Source: Salvator merianae (lineage: Eukaryota; Chordata; Lepidosauria; Squamata; Teiidae). Taken from it: a DNA stretch of 64,000 nt. Shown one piece after another: positions 35,050-64,000 of this stretch; position 1 is the stretch's first letter, and each line of letters begins with the position of its first letter. The stretch spans positions 36,607,946 to 36,671,945 of the forward strand of contig QVOM02000116.1 in the NCBI GenBank assembly GCA_003586115.2. The letters run 5' to 3'. The notes under the pieces are model-generated. The model did not search any database. It was not told where the DNA came from and saw nothing but the letters and a program-made list of their open reading frames with translations. Both the position numbers and the translations under genes were made by a program.

Positions 35050-35242
35050 GTTGTATTCCACATTTCTTCAAAGAGTTCAAGGCAGGTAATGTTATTCCCC
35101 TCTCCTCCCCACCCTATGAGGTATGTTAGACTGAGAGGCAGGGACTTGCCCAAAGTCATTCAATAGGCTTCCATTGTCAGGAGATCTTTGAACTCTGACC
35201 TTCTAGGTCCTTGTCCCAGTATTGTAGCTGCTATACCACAGT
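35050..35242 (-). mobile_element. Sauria-type tRNA-derived SINE directly after the SelO TGA
   Basis: Reading the minus strand, the head (GTGGTATAGCAGCTACAAT, then a TCAGAGTTCAAA B-box) and the body (GACTTTGGGCAAGTC, CTCAGTCTAACATACCTCA) match the squamate Sauria SINE. The tail (GCCTTGAACTCTTTGAAG, GTGGAATACAA) fits too. The head begins within about two bases of the TGA. No target-site duplication is evident, so the insertion is old. Confidence 0.8.
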
Positions 35243-35243
35243 A

Positions 35244-62455
<27,212 letters not shown>

Positions 62456-64000
62456 CTGAAGGAAGGTAGCATAGCAAATGTTAATTTAATGTTTAAAAAG
62501 TTCCATATAGTTGTCAGCAGAACTGCAAAGATCACTTCAATTGGTAAACGGTCATTAAATTCATGAGTATGTAACAGTACAAGTGATATGTAAGGCTTTC
62601 ACACTGAACTTTGTCCTTCCCTATAAATATTTTCAGTAACTTTATCAGAATTTTTGAACCTTTACAGAATGCCAAAAATGTTGTGGAAGAATAAGACTTT
62701 TTTTCTCAGAAAGAAATAGGAGCTGGAAGAAGCCATTTAGGACAGCTGATTCAATTCTTTACCTGATACCAGAATCCAAATCCAAAGGGTGTCTATTTAG
62801 CCTCTGCCAGAACATATTAAATAAGAGTGATGCTGGCACGTTCTACATAATTGACTCCATAATGATCTGTTTCTACTGAGCAAACTTTGTTTTGATATTC
62901 AACCATACTCTGCCTTGCTGTAATTTAAAGCTGTTACTTGCTGTCCTGTATTCTGAGACAAGAGGGAAACCGAGATGACCTTCTCTGTAACGTCCTGTCA
63001 GGCACTTGCAGAGGACTACCATATTCGAACCTCAGCTTTCTCAATCTCTCCTTGCATGATTGATACTTCTAATTCCCTGTTCATGTTTTGTTGCTACTCC
63101 CCAAATCTGCTCCAATTCACCTGAATCCAGAAGTGGATACAGATGGAGCTCGAGATGTTTGTTAACTAGAGCTGAAAAGAGCAGAACTATTAACCCAGAA
63201 GAAACTGTTCGACTTATCATAATGGTAGAAGATAGAAGTGAGAGGCACAGAAAGAATGATACACCTATTGTTTCATCTGGGAAGGACAGTAAGAGGCACT
63301 CTTACACGATAAATTCCAAAGTGTAGGAAACTCCCCCTTAGAATTTTTCTTCTGGAATCATTTTTAACAAGTACTCTGCCGTATGAAAACTGTTCCAGTT
63401 AAATTATGCAGAGAAATATAACTGAAAAACTCTGCAACACAGCATCAACAACAAAAAACACTAATCACAGCTCCAGGGGCCATGATCTTCACTTCTATCT
63501 TCTAATCATGGTAATTCCAATGCTCTTTTTCAAAAAAAAAAAAAAAAAAAAAAATGAAAGTGAGAAGCATGGAAAGACTAGGACATACAAAAGTATTATG
63601 TCTGTTGAGAGGGCCCATTACAACATAAGCAGATCTGAAGATGTCCAATTTATAGTATCAAAAGGAGGAAGAAACAGCCAGGCAAATCTATTCTATTAAA
63701 GTGTCAGCAGCTAAAGCAGCTGACTGGTTGAGCATGCAGCTATGTTGGTAGATGAAGGAAGTCTAGCCAAGTGGAAGGCAGTTAAAACACAGACTTTTAT
63801 CCAATCTGCGACTGCTCTGGACTATGCCTCCAGACCTTGTTTGTTTGCAGCAAATAGAACAAAAACAGAGAACATTTTTCAGAACTACACTGTTCTAGCA
63901 ATGTAGACTCCAAGGCCATTTCCACACTGCATGATGTATCCCATACTGCACTGGTCTGCTCTAGGTAACCTGGCCCAAAATGAAGGAGAACTCACATCCA
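62456..64000. other. Intron of the SelO-like gene up to the window edge
   Basis: No SelO exon was recognised here on the minus strand, so the 5' exon(s) lie beyond the window. It contains a poly(A) run at 63533-63554 and the start of a family-A MITE at 63914. Confidence 0.6.
63914..64000 (+). mobile_element. MITE, family A, left end only
   Basis: GGCCATTTCCACACTGC then ATCCCATACTGCACTGG matches the left end of 58988-59412; continues past the window. Confidence 0.55.

Overview
The window is vertebrate nuclear DNA, almost certainly from a squamate reptile (lizard or snake). Two intron-rich protein genes have vertebrate GT-AG exons. The repeats are typical of squamates: a BovB LINE 3' fragment, Sauria-type SINEs, a 5S rRNA-derived SINE, several tRNA-headed SINEs, CR1/L2-like LINE debris, a young truncated L1, and many small inverted-repeat DNA transposons. 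No bacterial, organellar or viral genes were seen.

Left half (446-31677, + strand): the complete coding region of APBB1IP (RIAM). I could join 13 exons with every splice phase agreeing, giving a 669-residue protein. Its parts are N-terminal talin-binding helices, a proline-rich stretch, a short coiled coil, the RA domain, the PH domain and a C-terminal proline-rich tail. The non-coding first exon(s) and promoter lie upstream of the window. Introns hold most of the MITEs.

Right half (62455 down to 35244, - strand): a SelO/YdiU-family protein adenylyltransferase (pseudokinase fold), convergent with APBB1IP. Seventeen exons join without a phase break to 467 residues. The N-terminal exon(s), including any mitochondrial targeting sequence, lie beyond base 64000. 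All recognisable active-site residues are present. The reading frame ends in Cys-Ser-Ser-TGA, and this TGA falls exactly where vertebrate selenoprotein O has its selenocysteine. A Sauria-type SINE begins within a few bases of that TGA and replaces the short conserved tail. Whether the TGA is still read as selenocysteine is the most interesting open question here; no SECIS element was recognised by eye. The gene is probably the second selenoprotein O paralogue rather than classic SELENOO, judged by its APBB1IP neighbour and sequence flavour (inference).

Between the genes (31678-35243) lie two converging 3' UTRs with several poly(A) signals on both strands, one MITE and two SINEs. From 62456 to 64000 only intron with repeat fragments was seen. 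Most other open frames are chance frames in introns or repeats. No operon, CRISPR or other prokaryote-style system is present.
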